A stretch of DNA of 64,000 nucleotides. Origin: Siphonodentalium dalli. Its lineage: Eukaryota; Mollusca; Scaphopoda; Gadilida; Siphonodentaliidae. Of this stretch, positions 1 through 12,001 are shown piece after piece. The position numbers were made by a program, and so were the translations under genes. The notes under the pieces were generated by a model. It was not told the DNA's origin, made no database searches, and saw only the letters and a list, made by a program, of their open reading frames with translations. Numbering within the stretch: the stretch's first letter is position 1; every line of letters starts with the position of its first letter. Location: positions 265,702,077 to 265,766,076 of the forward strand of contig CP136061.1 of NCBI GenBank assembly GCA_032622095.1. The letters are read 5' to 3'.

Positions 1-1340
1 TTCAGAGAAATAAATTGATACCATAACTAATTGATACCTCAACCACTGTAGAATATTGGGTACGGTACTTGTTCGTGATTTAGTCCACATTTGCTGGCCA
101 TTATAAATATTAGCCCTATCTGAACATTATTTGTACTCTTTGTGGGGCTTTATGAACAATCACCGTCCCTCTGTTGTTTAACTAATTTATCATGGGACCG
201 CCTGCCTACTCGAGCAGCTTTTATCATCAAGTTGGCATCACTAGATTTGGCGTTTTTCAGTGATTTTTGCGATATATTCCTCTGAAGCATGGGGGCTTCA
301 CAATTTTGTTTTATTCCGTAAAAAATTTCGCTTCAGCCAATTCATTTTCATATTCTTTTTTTCTTCATATTTATCTGCTAATTTTTAGTTTTGTTTCAAT
401 GAGTATTTTTGTATGCCTATCGCGGAAAACATTTTCCATTTTTATTGTGAGGCATGTGATTTAAAAAAAAACCCAGCTGCTGATCAAAATACGTAGATTT
501 GAAAAGTCCGCGCATGGAATTTACAAGGTCGGCTGGCGAGGATCACGATCAATCAATATATTATTTCTACCCAGCATTGCCGCAGCATTATTGATACATG
601 CACATTCGGCCAACCCAAAGCGATTCATTTTTATTTAAATATTTATAAAGAACAAAATACGCTTCATAATAGTTAGCACCCTATGTGTCCCCAATGTACG
701 GAACACGTGTATTTGTTAGACCTGTTCGGAATCAATCACTCAAGTAAATAGCCAACTATTCGCCCAAAAGTTCGGACGCGTCCATGCATGTTACCAGTCC
801 AGATGGCAGCGGGGTCATATAATGTAGATCCATGCATGCACTCTGTTGGCTGATTGTACTTTCATTTTCGATTTCTCAATAAAACTTCAGTATATTTAAT
901 CATTGTTAGATGTGGGAAGCCCAGCGCTATTATAATTCGTCGGCGAATTCAGTTTAAAATATACACATTTTGCTTCGGTTTTTGCTAGTGACTTACGTTT
1001 ATTAATTTCCCTGCTAAAAAATCGTAAGAATACCAAATATAAGCACCGTACTTTTCTTGGAAATAAATAAGCGTATCGGCACGGTACGTTTATTTCGATC
1101 GCAAGAGTACGACTACATATACACGGCTAATTATTTATTACATATCTATCAAAGTAATTCGCATGATCGCATAAGTTTCCAGGCGTGTGATAATGCTCAG
1201 AATCGCACTAGTGCAATCTGTCGAGGGAACTATTTCATTCAGTGTTAAAACTCAATTAAATTCACATTTTCTGTACTGGAGATGTACGACTATGAGTGAA
1301 CTTACTATGATACGGAGATATGTAATAAAAATAGAACCGC
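1..1340. other. Intergenic DNA, no gene seen
   Basis: AT-rich sequence with scattered stops in all frames. The open stretches here are short, lack splice context and resemble no family known to me. Confidence 0.6.
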
Positions 1341-1344
1341 ATGA

Positions 1345-1453
1345 GTGTCTGGATTTTGACGGAATTATCGCACGAGATTTGTTGGCGGAGTGATACCTCG
1401 AGTGCGGGACGCAGTCCCGCACGAGAGTTATCGCGTTCCGCCAACAAATCGAG
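1345..1453. repeat. Hairpin repeat K, copy 1
   Basis: Two arms carrying TTTGTTGGCGGA and its complement flank a smaller palindrome, TGCGGGAC-GCA-GTCCCGCA near 1405. The left part reappears in reverse orientation at about 3394-3465, so this is a dispersed foldback repeat and not a unique hairpin gene. Confidence 0.6.
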
Positions 1454-2024
1454 TGCAAATTTTAACAGTGTGAAAATTCATTGCCTGGAATTCAAAGTTA
1501 GACACCCACACCGTGAGTGAAGAGGCTATATATGAATATCCCTTCTAATATACTTCCAGTTGTCAGTCAGAGCACCGTTATACTTGAAAATCATTGTATA
1601 TGAGCTTTATGGAGGAACGGACTCAGTATGGGAGTTCATTTTTCAAATGTGCTTGCTTCAGTGAAAAGATATCGAAATGATCAGGTATCGATCGGAATGG
1701 CACATTGAGAAATCCCTCAACCCAGACAAGCTTGAAAAGCAGTCCTGATTTTCGCCCATGTCGGGATTAGAACCCGTGCCAACCTCGTCTAGTATAGATA
1801 TATATATATATATATATATGGATATATTTTTGGTAGCTCAATACAAGTCATATAAAATGGAATCGTTCACAGTGAAATAACCGTCCATTAAGTTCGATGT
1901 TGAGCATCCGTTATTAAAATAATGGATCGTTGTTAAATAGTGTAGGATCCATTATCCTACATTATTACCGGGCGCGGCGAACAAATGAGTATCCGCTGTC
2001 ATTACTGGAGACAACACAGTTTTC
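1454..2024. other. Non-coding stretch with TA microsatellite
   Basis: No gene is seen. A (TA)n run occupies about 1797-1819. At about 1760-1775 the minus strand reads GGGTTCTAATCCC, close to a tRNA B-box. No matching A-box or cloverleaf was found, so it may be a SINE relic or chance. Confidence 0.4.
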
Positions 2025-2345
2025 AGTGAAACGATTGGGTTTCCGTAGTTAGCTAAGTGCTAGAAAACGCATCGAGAGTTTGAACATAAAACTTATATGT
2101 CTTATAAATGACAACTTTATCGATGCGATTTGTTGATGTTTCTTACAATAAATAGGATAATGCGTAGCTGACAGCTATTTCATAGAATGCATGTACTTAT
2201 CGATGAGAAAACCTTAGTGAATGATCACCGATCAATGGGACACATCTACCCATTCTAACTCAATATAGTTGTATGTGCTGCATTGAAAGTACGCAAGTGT
2301 TCGTGACCGAAGTTCACCGATTTACCCGTAACCGGTCCCGGCGGA
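2025..2345 (+). repeat. Dispersed repeat L, copy 1
   Basis: This stretch aligns by eye to 61105-61445 through shared blocks such as CTAAGTGCTAGAA, GTAGCTGAC and TGTGCTGCATTGAA. The copies are clearly diverged. Neither has an open frame, and the family is unidentified. Confidence 0.55.
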
Positions 2346-2349
2346 CGGG

Positions 2350-2695
2350 TATTGCAAACTCTTATTAATAAAGTTGTGGTCCCTCTTATAAGATTTAGTA
2401 CCAGAAACGACCGACTGCCAGTCGAAATGGCTCATGGACAGATACCCCGTACAACGAACGAGTGTGTACTTTATGTAAAGATGCTTTAGGGGATTAATTG
2501 CATGTTATTCTAGTCTGCCCATGACTGAATGATCTGAGATTTAAATATTTGAAACCCTATTACTACAGAAGACCGAACATATTCAAACTAGCCGAATTGT
2601 TTAATTGTGGCAATAGACGAACACTGGTAAACCTCGCTTTGTATATTAAAAAAGTCCAAAATATAACGTCCATATCCCGCGGATCATAATTCATC
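2350..2695 (+). pseudogene. LINE reverse-transcriptase C-terminal remnant
   Basis: With one frameshift, the plus strand reads like the end of a non-LTR retrotransposon ORF2: a RLPVE-type segment, then CTLCKDALGD, a histidine and VCP (the C-x2-C...H...C knuckle), then LNDLRFKYLKPYYYRRPN and a closing LALYIKKVQNI. Stops interrupt it at three or more places, so it is a decayed copy. Comparable 3' ends are common in CR1/jockey-like LINEs; the exact clade cannot be told. The rest of the element upstream is not recognisable. A 3' untranslated region and an ATTGA tail follow. Confidence 0.7.
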
Positions 2696-2965
2696 ATTAT
2701 TATTTGTTTCTTTATCCCCCCCCCCCATTTAAAATTAACAAACAAATTGAAATGACTATATACACATATTATGTACGCATATAATTATTATATACACGTG
2801 TATATATATTTGGTCAAAAACACTATACTAATATTTTAAATGTACACCAAGCATGTGCAATGCAATAATTTATAATATTTTAATTGTATTTAGTATATTA
2901 CTCTCAATTATGTCAATACACGACGATGAGTTATACAATAAATTGAATTGAATTGAATTTAACTG
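2696..2965 (+). repeat. LINE 3' UTR and (ATTGA)n tail
   Basis: AT-rich sequence follows the ORF2 remnant and ends in tandem AATTGAATTGAATTGAATT at about 2941-2960, a typical LINE 3' tail. A similar tail in reverse orientation occurs at 62914-62935. A poly-C run sits near 2717. Confidence 0.6.
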
Positions 2966-3078
2966 CAATGATTGACCAGTCAATTATAGTTCTCAATAAG
3001 ATCACAAATATTCGAGCGCATTTCATCTCTCTGTAAATATGGGAATTATACGCACGTTTTACAATAATTCAGATTAGT

Positions 3079-3393
3079 ATAAGGATTAACTGTCATGTGG
3101 ACTGTTTTCCACATGACAGTTAATCCTTATATTTATATACATTTAGCGAAAAAGCCACTTTTGTAAATGTATTTAAATCGAAAAGTGTATCGTGACAAAA
3201 CCAGCCCAAAATATCCCATATCGCCCTTGGCAAAGTTAACAGGAACAACGAGGCTCTTTATATTGAAACATGATGCTTTATTAAGTCAATCCTGCGCGAG
3301 TCCAAATGCGCCCAAAACATTACGCGTTCGTCTTTCCGAAACCGATGACGCGTCGATGTAATTATGGGGCTGCAGTAATGACCTGTTGCGCGT
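3079..3393 (-). repeat. Repeat A, copy 1 (reverse, deleted hairpin)
   Basis: This copy is the reverse of the right part of the copies at 9889-10401 and 51887-52385. The hairpin at 3079-3130 keeps only the outer arms (GGATTAACTGTCATGTGGAC and complement); the inner arm sequence present in the other copies is missing. The left end of the family is absent. Confidence 0.75.
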
Positions 3394-3465
3394 TCAGCAC
3401 TCGAGGTATCGCTCCGCCAACAAATCTCGTGCGATAATTCCGTCAAAATCCAGACACTTGTGCAG
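3394..3465 (-). repeat. Hairpin repeat K, copy 2 (partial)
   Basis: Reverse complement of roughly 1345-1403, including CTCCGCCAACAAATC and the GGAATTATCGC block. It abuts the end of repeat A. Confidence 0.6.
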
Positions 3466-6096
3466 TTCTATCTATGTCTCACTGACAGCTTCACGAGAAC
3501 TTTTAGAAATGAATACATGTAGAGGTAAGTGGTAGACAATGGATTTTCCATTTCTTTTTGTTTTGTTTAGTTTAAATTCAGGAGTTTCTTTGCCCCACAA
3601 AAGGCAACACAATTAATTCACATCACTGTTTCACTTCAGATACTATTAAGTCTGAAACATATTCAGTATTACATGACAAAGAAAAACAAAATGCTAAATT
3701 TACGGTCTGTGGGTATTTTTTAATTATTTTGTTATTATACTTTGACATTTTCATATGGCTTTTCGTGTCTTCTAAAATATTTAGATCAGCCTAATTTTGA
3801 TTTCCTTGGTATAAACTGTGATAAGCACAGTGCTTTGACAGAGAAAATCCCATTCAGATTGAGGCACTGAAGTTTATGTTTTGTTTTGTATATACAAAAT
3901 TGAGAACAAATTTCTTGAAAAGCATGACAAAACTTTAGAGTGGGGGGGGGGGGGTATTAGGGTAGGTAAGGAAAACCTTAACCACAAATAATTTTGACTT
4001 TGGCGTTGAGATAGGAACAAATAAATTAACATTTGATACATGATACTTCCAACATTTTAGGCGTATATACAATTATACACATTATACGGCTATATAACTA
4101 ATGTATTGGTACATGTATGTGGTGTATGTACTGAGCAGTACTCAATTTAGCACTGATGCCCCATCCCCATTGTAAGATGTTCGAATCTGTTAATTGCAGG
4201 TGGTCTTAATGTCTGGAAACTGGAGACAGAACCACGGTACATGATATTCTAACACAGAATGCTGAAAATAGTAGTTGCATGACCGTGATAAATAGCTGAT
4301 GAGATTGAGCTAGAAGTTCCTTGATATATATACATATATAGAGAGCGAGAGATCTTGAAATAAGAACAGTCACCCACTGAATCATATTTGCCACAATATA
4401 TCACCCACTGAATCATATTTTCCACAATATAGTCATACAAAGGTTTTTGAATTTAAATGAGTCTTATTTTAGTGACCAGCATGCAGAGAGGGTGAAACAG
4501 GAAAATGGCTACATGCACTTACAGTGCTTAGCTGTGGATGCCTCACTACATGTTTAACTTAATTATTGCCACGTGAATTTGATATACATGTAAATACCAA
4601 TGTTTGGCAGATTAAGTGCTGTGCCATTTTTTTAAAAATATTTATTTACCTGAGGACATAAACTTCTTATAATTTCAGGGAAATGAATTCAAAAACTGAG
4701 AATACAATCATTTTAACATATACCCACCACTACTGCCCCTCCACCCGAATCCCAAACACCAGTTACTACATGTAGAAACTTAATTTTAAGAGATAGGAAG
4801 GGGTGAACTCATGCATACCAGTTAAGAAAATATTGATTACATGCCATGGCAATTGATATGGTTGACAAAGAATTATACCTTTCTTCAATATTAAACCAAG
4901 AGCAATAAGGGTAAATTACATCGACAACATTATATTTGTAATTTGAGCCAAACACTATCTAAAGTTTGAAGAATGTTGTGGTATAAAGCTGCTTACAATT
5001 AATGCAGGCTATTTGCTGGATCCTGGATATCAGTTAAATGGAGCGGGTATACTGCGATTAATTAGTCCGAGGCAACATTGGCCGCAATCCTTGGATCCTC
5101 TTCATAGACCCCCCCCCCCCAACCTGTCAAATCTGCGGCCCACTATATGATATACCGGCATCCCTTCACCCATACCCTGCTAAGAAGATGCATAGGGTGA
5201 AATATTGGAGGGTATGCTCAGAAATAGGGGTAGGTCTATGGACGGGTCACTGTTGAAGATCCAACTCATGTAGTCATGAGCTTGGAGTTGTACAATTGGG
5301 TGATGTAAGAACACTATATATTGTATTTCATTTTTAATATAATTTTGTGACAACACCTGGATTTAAATTCAAATTGCCATCAAGTGAAAACTCACTCACG
5401 ATGCTTTTGGTAGCAACTGAACACACCAAAAGCAAACTTCCAGTACTGTGAATAGACCTGTACAGTAACTGTTGTTCGAAGTTTGATTTTTTTATTTCTG
5501 AAGAAACCACGTGTACAGGCCTTCTAAACAGCGACTGAGATCTTAATAAATACAAATTTTAATACATCTATTCTCTATATTACGGTAAGTGGAGTAATTA
5601 ATTCAAAAATATTTATCACTCAATTATCACTGTTTAGAAATTATAAAGCATGTGGAATAAACTAACACATTTTTCCCACATTGATGTCAGTATTTCGTCA
5701 TTTGGTTGCGTTCTGACGAATGCAATAGCTGCTACTCACAAGAAAAGCACTGCGTGTACAGCGTGTAGAAAACTGTAATCATATTCTGGCTCCAGATTAC
5801 AGCAAAGTACTCGAAAACGTGAGTGTTTTATCGAAACATATCTTTAATACATTCGTGGTTTACATTCGCGCACTGGGGGAAATACTTCAACTTGTGACGT
5901 CATTTCCGAAATTCTCCGAAAGAGGCCGACTATTCTTAGCAAAGAGGAGGGCTTGCGCTCTGGTTGACGTCGGGAGCAAAATTAGCAGCCGCTTCGTCTG
6001 CGGTGTTATTTCTTTGAACACTCTAGACTACATTGACCAGATTAAGCGTGGTTAATAAACATATATCGGGTGGTCTTAATTATTACTACCTGCACT
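3466..6096. other. Intergenic, short tandem features only
   Basis: No gene is recognised. The stretch holds a poly-G run at about 3940-3953, a poly-C run near 5110, a tandem duplication at about 4371-4437 (ATCACCCACTGAATCATATT twice) and a (TA/CA)-rich tract near 4325. A plus-strand open stretch of 78 codons at 5819-6055 resembles nothing known. Confidence 0.5.
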
Positions 6097-7195
6097 TTAA
6101 GGGACAGGAGCCACATGCTTAAGGGAAGGAGTAAAATTCTTAAGGGAGATGAGTAATATTCTTAAGGGAGATGAGTAATATTATTAAGAGCGAGGAGTAA
6201 TATTCTTAAGGGAGATGATTAATATTCTTAAGGGAGATGAGTAATATTCTTAAGGGAGAGGAGTAATATTATTAAGGGGGAGCAGTAATATTCATAAGGG
6301 AGAAGAGTAACATTCTTAAGGGAGATGAGTAATATTTTAAGGGAGAGGAGTAGTATTCTTAAGGGAGATGAGTAATATTCTTAAGGGAGAAATGTAGTAT
6401 TCTTAAGGGAGGGGAGTTATTTTCTTAAGAGAAAAGAGTAATATCCTTAAGGGAGGGGAGTCATATTCTTAAGGGAGCGGAGTAATATTCTTAAGGTAGA
6501 GGGGTCATATTCTTAAGGAAGATGAATGATATTCTTAAGGGAGATGAGTAATATTCTCAAGGGAAAGGGGTCATATTCTTAAGGGAGATGAATGATATTA
6601 TTAAGGGATGAGTAATATTCTTTAGGGAGAGGAGTAATATTCTTAAGGGAGAAGAGTAACATTATTAAGGGAGATGAGTAATATTCTTAAGGGAGAGGAG
6701 TAGTATTCTTAAGGGAGATGAGTAATATTCTTAAGGGAGAAATGTAGTATTCTTAAGGGAGGTGAGTTATTTCTTAAGAGAAAGGAGTAATATCCTTAAG
6801 GGAGAGGAGTCATATTCTTAAGGGAGCGGAGTAATATTCTTAAAGTAGAGGTGTCATATTATTAAGGGAGATGAATGATATTCTTAGGGAGATGAGTAAT
6901 ATTCTCAAGGGAGATGTGTCATATTCTTAAGGGAGATGAATGATATTCTTAAGGGGGATGAGTAATATTCTTTAGGGAGAGGAGTAATATTCTTAAGGGA
7001 GAGGAGTGATATTCTTAAGGGATGAGACACTTAATGGTCGCAAGGGAGTGGAGTAATACTATTAAGGAGAGGAGTGATATTCTTTAGAGAAAGCAGTACT
7101 ATTCTTAAGGGAGACGAGACACGTAATAGTCGTAAGGGGGGAGTAAGTTTTAAGGGAGATGAGTGATTTACTTGCGAGAGAGGATTAATATTCTA
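6097..7195. repeat. 22-bp minisatellite with higher-order structure
   Basis: About 50 diverged copies of a 22-bp unit (ATTCTTAAGGGAGATGAGTAAT) lie head to tail. The plus strand is strongly purine-rich and each unit carries CTTAAG. Variant units recur in the same order: the series from about 6300 (AGAAGAGTAACATT, then the AAATGTAGTATT unit, then GCGGAGTAATATT) is repeated from about 6650, giving a higher-order period near 350 bp or 16 units. Edges decay gradually. Confidence 0.9.
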
Positions 7196-8585
7196 AGTTG
7201 TATAACTCGTGCTGTCATCACTTTTTGATGACCTCGTATTTGATTTTCCTCTTGTTTATCCATCATGTCTATGTATACATTAATGTATGTTGTACCGGCA
7301 TTCAAATAAAAATATGTTCAATATTGTGCATGCGGTTGTATAATTATGTGTATTAAACTAGTTGCATAAAATTCTATAAAAGACATTTGTGTCCTCTAAC
7401 CGGACCGAACCTGTGTTACCCCCCTCCAATATATGCGTTTGGTTAAGATCTGTCAATTTAAATGGCAGTTTTGTTTTTGCGCACTTAAAAACCTCCACTT
7501 TTTAAATATGCCAGCGATGTACTTCATCTATTGTATGTACGTGTGTTCTTTCCTCAGAGTAACTACTCTTTTGGATTGCTAAGTGTCTTAACTCATTATA
7601 CAACTGATCAATACGAATAATCAGCACGGCCTTATAAGGAAAAGAATATAGAATAAATCTAAGATGACTTGCCTGATATTCGGGTGTTGACATTTTGAGA
7701 GTTAGCATTGAGGGGATCCTATTGTTAAATTAGGGTGGACACACACATGCATGTAATCTCCGTATTATCGAGTATTTGGCGTTTTACATGGATGATACAG
7801 ACAATGTAATATGTGTCTACTGACAACCCAATCATTGCCGACGTGCTGATCGCACTGAGTTCTAGTTCCAATTAAGTCGGAATGTAGAGAAGCCGATATC
7901 TTGGACCGAGTCGCCAGGCCACTTAAAATACTTGTTCGTGGGATAACACATATGGTGGGCGTTCTATTTAAATAATTACAAGTCCCATCTTGATATTAAT
8001 AGGAGTGGTGGATCAGGATTTCCCCGGTGCAGGTGCTATGTATGATCCCGAAAAGCTACCAGACAGGGGTGGCTAACTCTGAGCTATTTAAGTAAAACAT
8101 ATTATATTGTAACTTCTTGCCCAGATTATGTCGACCGATACATTCAGTTAAGTGTATCGGCGATTTGAAGCTTTCGAGACCCAACGCCAAACAAGCATCA
8201 TGGTCGAAAATGTTCTATATCAAGCCTGTATATGCCAGATGTGTCGTGCATTAATAAAATGCCAGATATCACACAGACTTGACTAATTTCCGCATCCGTA
8301 AGAGAAGACACGCTTTGGAATGGCCTTAAATGTCCTGATGGCAGACTGTTTGACTTCGCTTATCACTACTCACTTGTCTGGCCTGTTAACAGTGAATCAC
8401 TCGCGCACATGTGATTAATGTTGTCAATTATTGGTGTGGCCATGTAAAATATATGTATTTTACATACATAAATTACATGCATGTGTGTATCCACCCTAAA
8501 ATAACGTTTCACCTGCCTACCGACCTAATTGTTTTCAGCCCGTAAGCGGAAATAAATGACTTTTTTGTGTTGGAGCTATATAAAC
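7196..8585. other. Non-coding, possibly intron of the next exon's gene
   Basis: No exon can be supported. If the exon at 8598-8924 is transcribed leftward, this is its first intron or part of it. A minus-strand open stretch at 7502-7708 has no family resemblance and no clear acceptor. Confidence 0.4.
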
Positions 8586-8597
8586 CTATATACTCAC

Positions 8598-8924
8598 CTC
8601 ATCCAAGTACATGAATTCCGCGCCAATCACATGTGTAAGACCTGCACAAGTCCTCACAATGTCTTCTCCCAACTCACATCTCACGCCCTGACTTTGAGGG
8701 AAAACGTTCACACTGTGACATGTTGGTTGTGAAGCACAATACGACACGCACATGGATTTAGAAAGAACGTCAAATGTTCCAATCGGATTCAAAAAGTTAT
8801 ACACCTGGTCCATGCTACAGTCCGGTAACACTCTGAACAGAGCCTGTTTGAGCATAGGCTGACCAAACTCGAACCGAAGCACGAACAGAACCAGCAGATG
8901 GACTAATGTACTAAACTGCACCAT
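8598..8924 (-). CDS. Exon 1 of secreted Cys-rich (PAN/Apple-like) protein
   Basis: The exon runs from an ATG at 8924 and encodes 109 residues ending LDE, followed at once by the splice donor GTGAGTAT (8597 leftward), phase 0. Residues 1-21 form a hydrophobic signal peptide (LVHLLVLFVLRF core) before a short mature start. Residues around 55-95 have the spacing SMCVSYCASQPTCHSVNV...CELGE, which resembles the CxxxC...C-N...C-L pattern of PAN/Apple modules used in secreted and cell-surface adhesion proteins. A further Cys follows, and then the exon ends. Later exons were not found. The signal peptide and donor are seen directly; the PAN assignment is inference. It could also be another Cys-rich extracellular module. 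Start choice: first in-frame Met, directly before the hydrophobic core. Confidence 0.6.
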
Positions 8925-9200
8925 ATTTCTGATAGCTATTATATAAGTATATTTTTGGCTTGTGTTTTTTGGTTTGGTGTCTATTCGAATTGTGAATGAA
9001 AGAATGACAGATTTCGCCAGGAGAAGTGAACTGTACTACCGCTGGGCGTTCCTGTCCAAACCAACTTGTCGATAAATTTACAATTTCGGACCAATGAGCG
9101 AACAACTTTACGTGGGTTATATATTCTACTATTGTCAAGTTTGTCGATATACCAACGTCACAATTTGCGTAGATATATATTATCAAGTAATGGCCTGCTG
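8925..9200 (-). promoter_or_regulatory. Possible promoter of the secreted-protein gene
   Basis: On the minus strand an AT-rich TATATAAT lies at about 8939-8946, only some 15-20 bases before the ATG. That is close for a TATA box serving this start, so either the leader is very short or transcription begins further upstream. Confidence 0.2.
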
Positions 9201-9888
9201 TTTTATAGGTCTTATACGTTTATAGGTATATTTTCTGACAATTAATGAGTACTTTGTTGCTAATATATCGACGAAAGTTAACCGCCACAAATATACTCTT
9301 CATTTCTCTTCCTGACTTGCTTGCCCATTAGCATTCTGAATGACACTGTCTCATTCTTGGCGGTTCTCGGCTGTTCTCAGCGGTGCCTCTGTTTATGGAG
9401 CATGCGTTGATGCTACTTCCATTGTCTCTAATTATCATGCAGAGTTTTCGGTATACTTTGGCGCTGAGTAGCGGCGTGATCGACCATACCGGTTGGTGGA
9501 TGTTTCTTTCATGTAAATTGCAGGACATTTACTGATATTTTAATCGGCAAATGTCGGTACGTCACAATACGTCAAAGCGTTTGTATCCTTTATATTTACG
9601 CGGCATACGCTTTCTTTTTCCCCACGGTGCATCCCATACTTAGCGCGTGATTCTAAGATCTCTTGTCCTCAGAGTTCTTTGTTGAATTTGGTGCCCATGT
9701 ACCTACGGTGTGCTTTAAAGGCCCACTTAATTTTCGAACCCCCAGATCACATATTAAAAATATATGCCATATCATATACCATTTGAAAGATGAAGATCCA
9801 AAACATTGTATTATTAAAGACATATTATGTACTTGTTCGGGTGGGTGAAACTGATCCAGGCGCTATGCTAACTTGAGGAATATACCAT
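9201..9888. other. Intergenic, nothing recognised
   Basis: No open frame with family resemblance, RNA gene or clear repeat structure was seen. Confidence 0.4.
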
Positions 9889-10401
9889 TATATTTACATA
9901 CTAAGTGTTGTCATCACTAAATCCAGCATTCTGATTGGTCGGCGCCCACGTGGCTAGTTGCAGTTATTTCTCGGTGAATGCGTAACGCCTCATAATACCA
10001 AGCTAATAACACCATCGATACGTCATTAGGTTTGGAAAGACGAACGCGTAGTGCTTTGGGCGCATTTGGACTAGCGCAGGATTGACTTAATACATCATCG
10101 GGTTTCAACATGAAGAGAAATTGTTCCTATTATCTTTTGCCAAGGGTGCTATGGGGTATTTTGGGCTGATCTTGTCACGATACACTTTTCGATTTAAATA
10201 TATTTACAAAAGTGGCTTTTTCGCTAAATGTATATAAATATAAGGATTAACTGTCATGTGGACTATTTTTATGGAGATGTAACGGTGAGGTAAGTGGACA
10301 TAACTTGTATGTAAAACCCTTCGGGTTTTACACAAGTTATGTCCACTTACCTCACCGTTACATCTCCATAAAAACAGTCCACATGACAGTTAATCCTTAT
10401 A
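9889..10401 (+). repeat. Repeat A, copy 2 (complete form)
   Basis: The copy starts at TTTACATACTAAGTGTTGTC, shared with 51887 onward, and ends at the outer edge of a long hairpin. The two copies match closely over about 500 bp. There is no coding frame. The right edge runs straight into a truncated B element, so its target duplication cannot be read. Confidence 0.8.
10240..10401. repeat. Near-perfect 80-bp-arm hairpin
   Basis: Arms of about 78 bp (AAGGATTAACTGTCATGTGG inward to GTAAAACCC) meet at a TTCGGG-type turn near 10318-10326, with only about two mismatches or bulges. The transcript would fold into a very stable stem. The same hairpin occurs, slightly eroded, at 52231-52385 and in deleted form at 3079-3130. 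Confidence 0.9.
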
Positions 10402-10686
10402 TACTAACATCGCCATAAATCTGAAGCAAATCGACCGTACCACTCCATAGAAAACATCGTCTGAACTACGCCCAAATGTAAATATTTACTACTCGATTCG
10501 GGACGCATCTATCGGCGATAAACTAACGAAAACGATTTCGCCATCGAGAGTCACTGCATTTAATTAATATATAAGAATAATGGTGTGTGTTGTCAATTTG
10601 GATGTACTATTTGAAAAAAATATTACTTTGAACAAGATTAATCTCCATGTGTATTTGATCACCCCACTGGAGTGTTTCACATCACT
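10402..10686 (-). mobile_element. Family B element, truncated, TTAA on one side
   Basis: Reverse orientation of the B elements at 20426-20795 and 50609-50975. The intact end reads GGAGTGTTTCACATCACT followed by TTAA (10687-10690). The other end is missing at the junction with repeat A (from ACTAACAT). It is non-coding. TTAA flanks and AG...CT termini fit Kolobok-like MITEs. Confidence 0.7.
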
Positions 10687-10690
10687 TTAA

Positions 10691-11756
10691 CAAATTTCTA
10701 TTCGTAATATGGTTGCAATGGTGATATTGTTAAAACATTGTCACAATGATCTCTTAAAATTTAACGATCTTGTTTTACAAAATTCCTCTGTTGCCTGTGT
10801 GAGATATATAATATCAACAACATAATTTACCCATTTAACAGAAAAAAACTGAAAACGAAAAGGTTCTATCTAGAATAATCGAGTCATTGGTGTAAAATAT
10901 GCTACACAGACACATAAACTTGGTATGTGTCCATACAAAAGCTATCTGAAAACGAATTGCCATATCACCACGCTTTTACAAATACGACGTACTGTCCACC
11001 AAAATTGTTCGAGTGAAAAACAGAATCAGCTATCAGGACATTTAAAACTTTATAACAAGTTTTGTGTCTGTGTAATGAAACAATAATGTTTAGAAATTCC
11101 ACCAACAATGTACACGAAAAGCAATCGTAACAAATAACAAACATAATATTTAATCCATCAATTATATTTTACAATTTTAAGTTGTTACTGTCAAATATTG
11201 CTCAAACGATATTGTTCTATAATGGTCGCGAGTGACGAAATTTTACCGAAATGACAAACTATCAGAAAATGTGTTCAGTATGGGCAGACTATTGTAACGC
11301 TCTTCATTAAATACAACTTTCAAATATAAACAAAATATGTGCCAATAGTATTGGTAATGATGCAAGAACTAACAATCGAATTTGTTATTAGTGTACCACA
11401 GAGTTACTTCCACGAACGCGCAATTTATCAATTATTTTATGTTTTGTGCATATATAACATCGAACTTTAAAAAAAATATGGTAACGCTTAGGGGGGAACA
11501 ATCTGTTTAAGAATATCGCGAACCTCACTTTAAAATTAGAGAAACTGTCGCAGTAGATCGGTTACTTTTCAACGAACGCTCTTCACTGTAGACAGGAGTG
11601 TTTAAGGACAAGGTTCAAAAGAGTGCGGATTGATGGTATACAATAAATAGTGCTGATTAATCCGATCACACGATAAACTGTACAAGGAGTACCGAAATGA
11701 AAGGTTGACACATTTCACAATCATCAACAACTAGGTCAAGTAAAGAAAAAAGCTAT
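10691..11756. other. Non-coding, nothing recognised
   Basis: AT-rich, no gene. It ends at the TG of the 5' LTR. No target duplication can be tested because the element's far end is truncated. Confidence 0.4.
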
Positions 11757-11850
11757 TGTAACGAGCAGCAAGGTACTGACAGTCTGCTTCCAACTTCTAT
11801 ATTTGTAAACCCACCGCACGCGCACGTAGCCCGACTTCCGACAGGCCAGT

Positions 11851-11858
11851 TGACGTCA
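11851..11858. promoter_or_regulatory. CRE palindrome in 5' LTR
   Basis: TGACGTCA, the canonical CREB/ATF site, is conserved at the matching place in the 3' LTR (17359-17366) although neighbouring bases differ. A role in LTR transcription is inference. Confidence 0.45.
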
Positions 11859-12001
11859 TACGTTGGAGGCGAGCAGTCACGTTTTGGTAGAGAGGTTTGA
11901 GATTCGATTGTGAGTTAAAGAGTTAGGCATGTCGAAAGCCAGGAAGACGGGCGCGTGTAGTGGGTAGTGTATGGTTTGTCATTGTGTGATTTTCATTTAA
12001 A

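Noticed and set aside
1755-1790. tRNA gene on the minus strand near a GGGTTCTAATCCC word
   Set aside because: No A-box, acceptor pairing or cloverleaf could be built around it. At most a SINE relic.
6097-7195. CRISPR-like array
   Set aside because: Units are directly adjacent at 22 bp without unique spacers, in a eukaryotic setting; it is a minisatellite.
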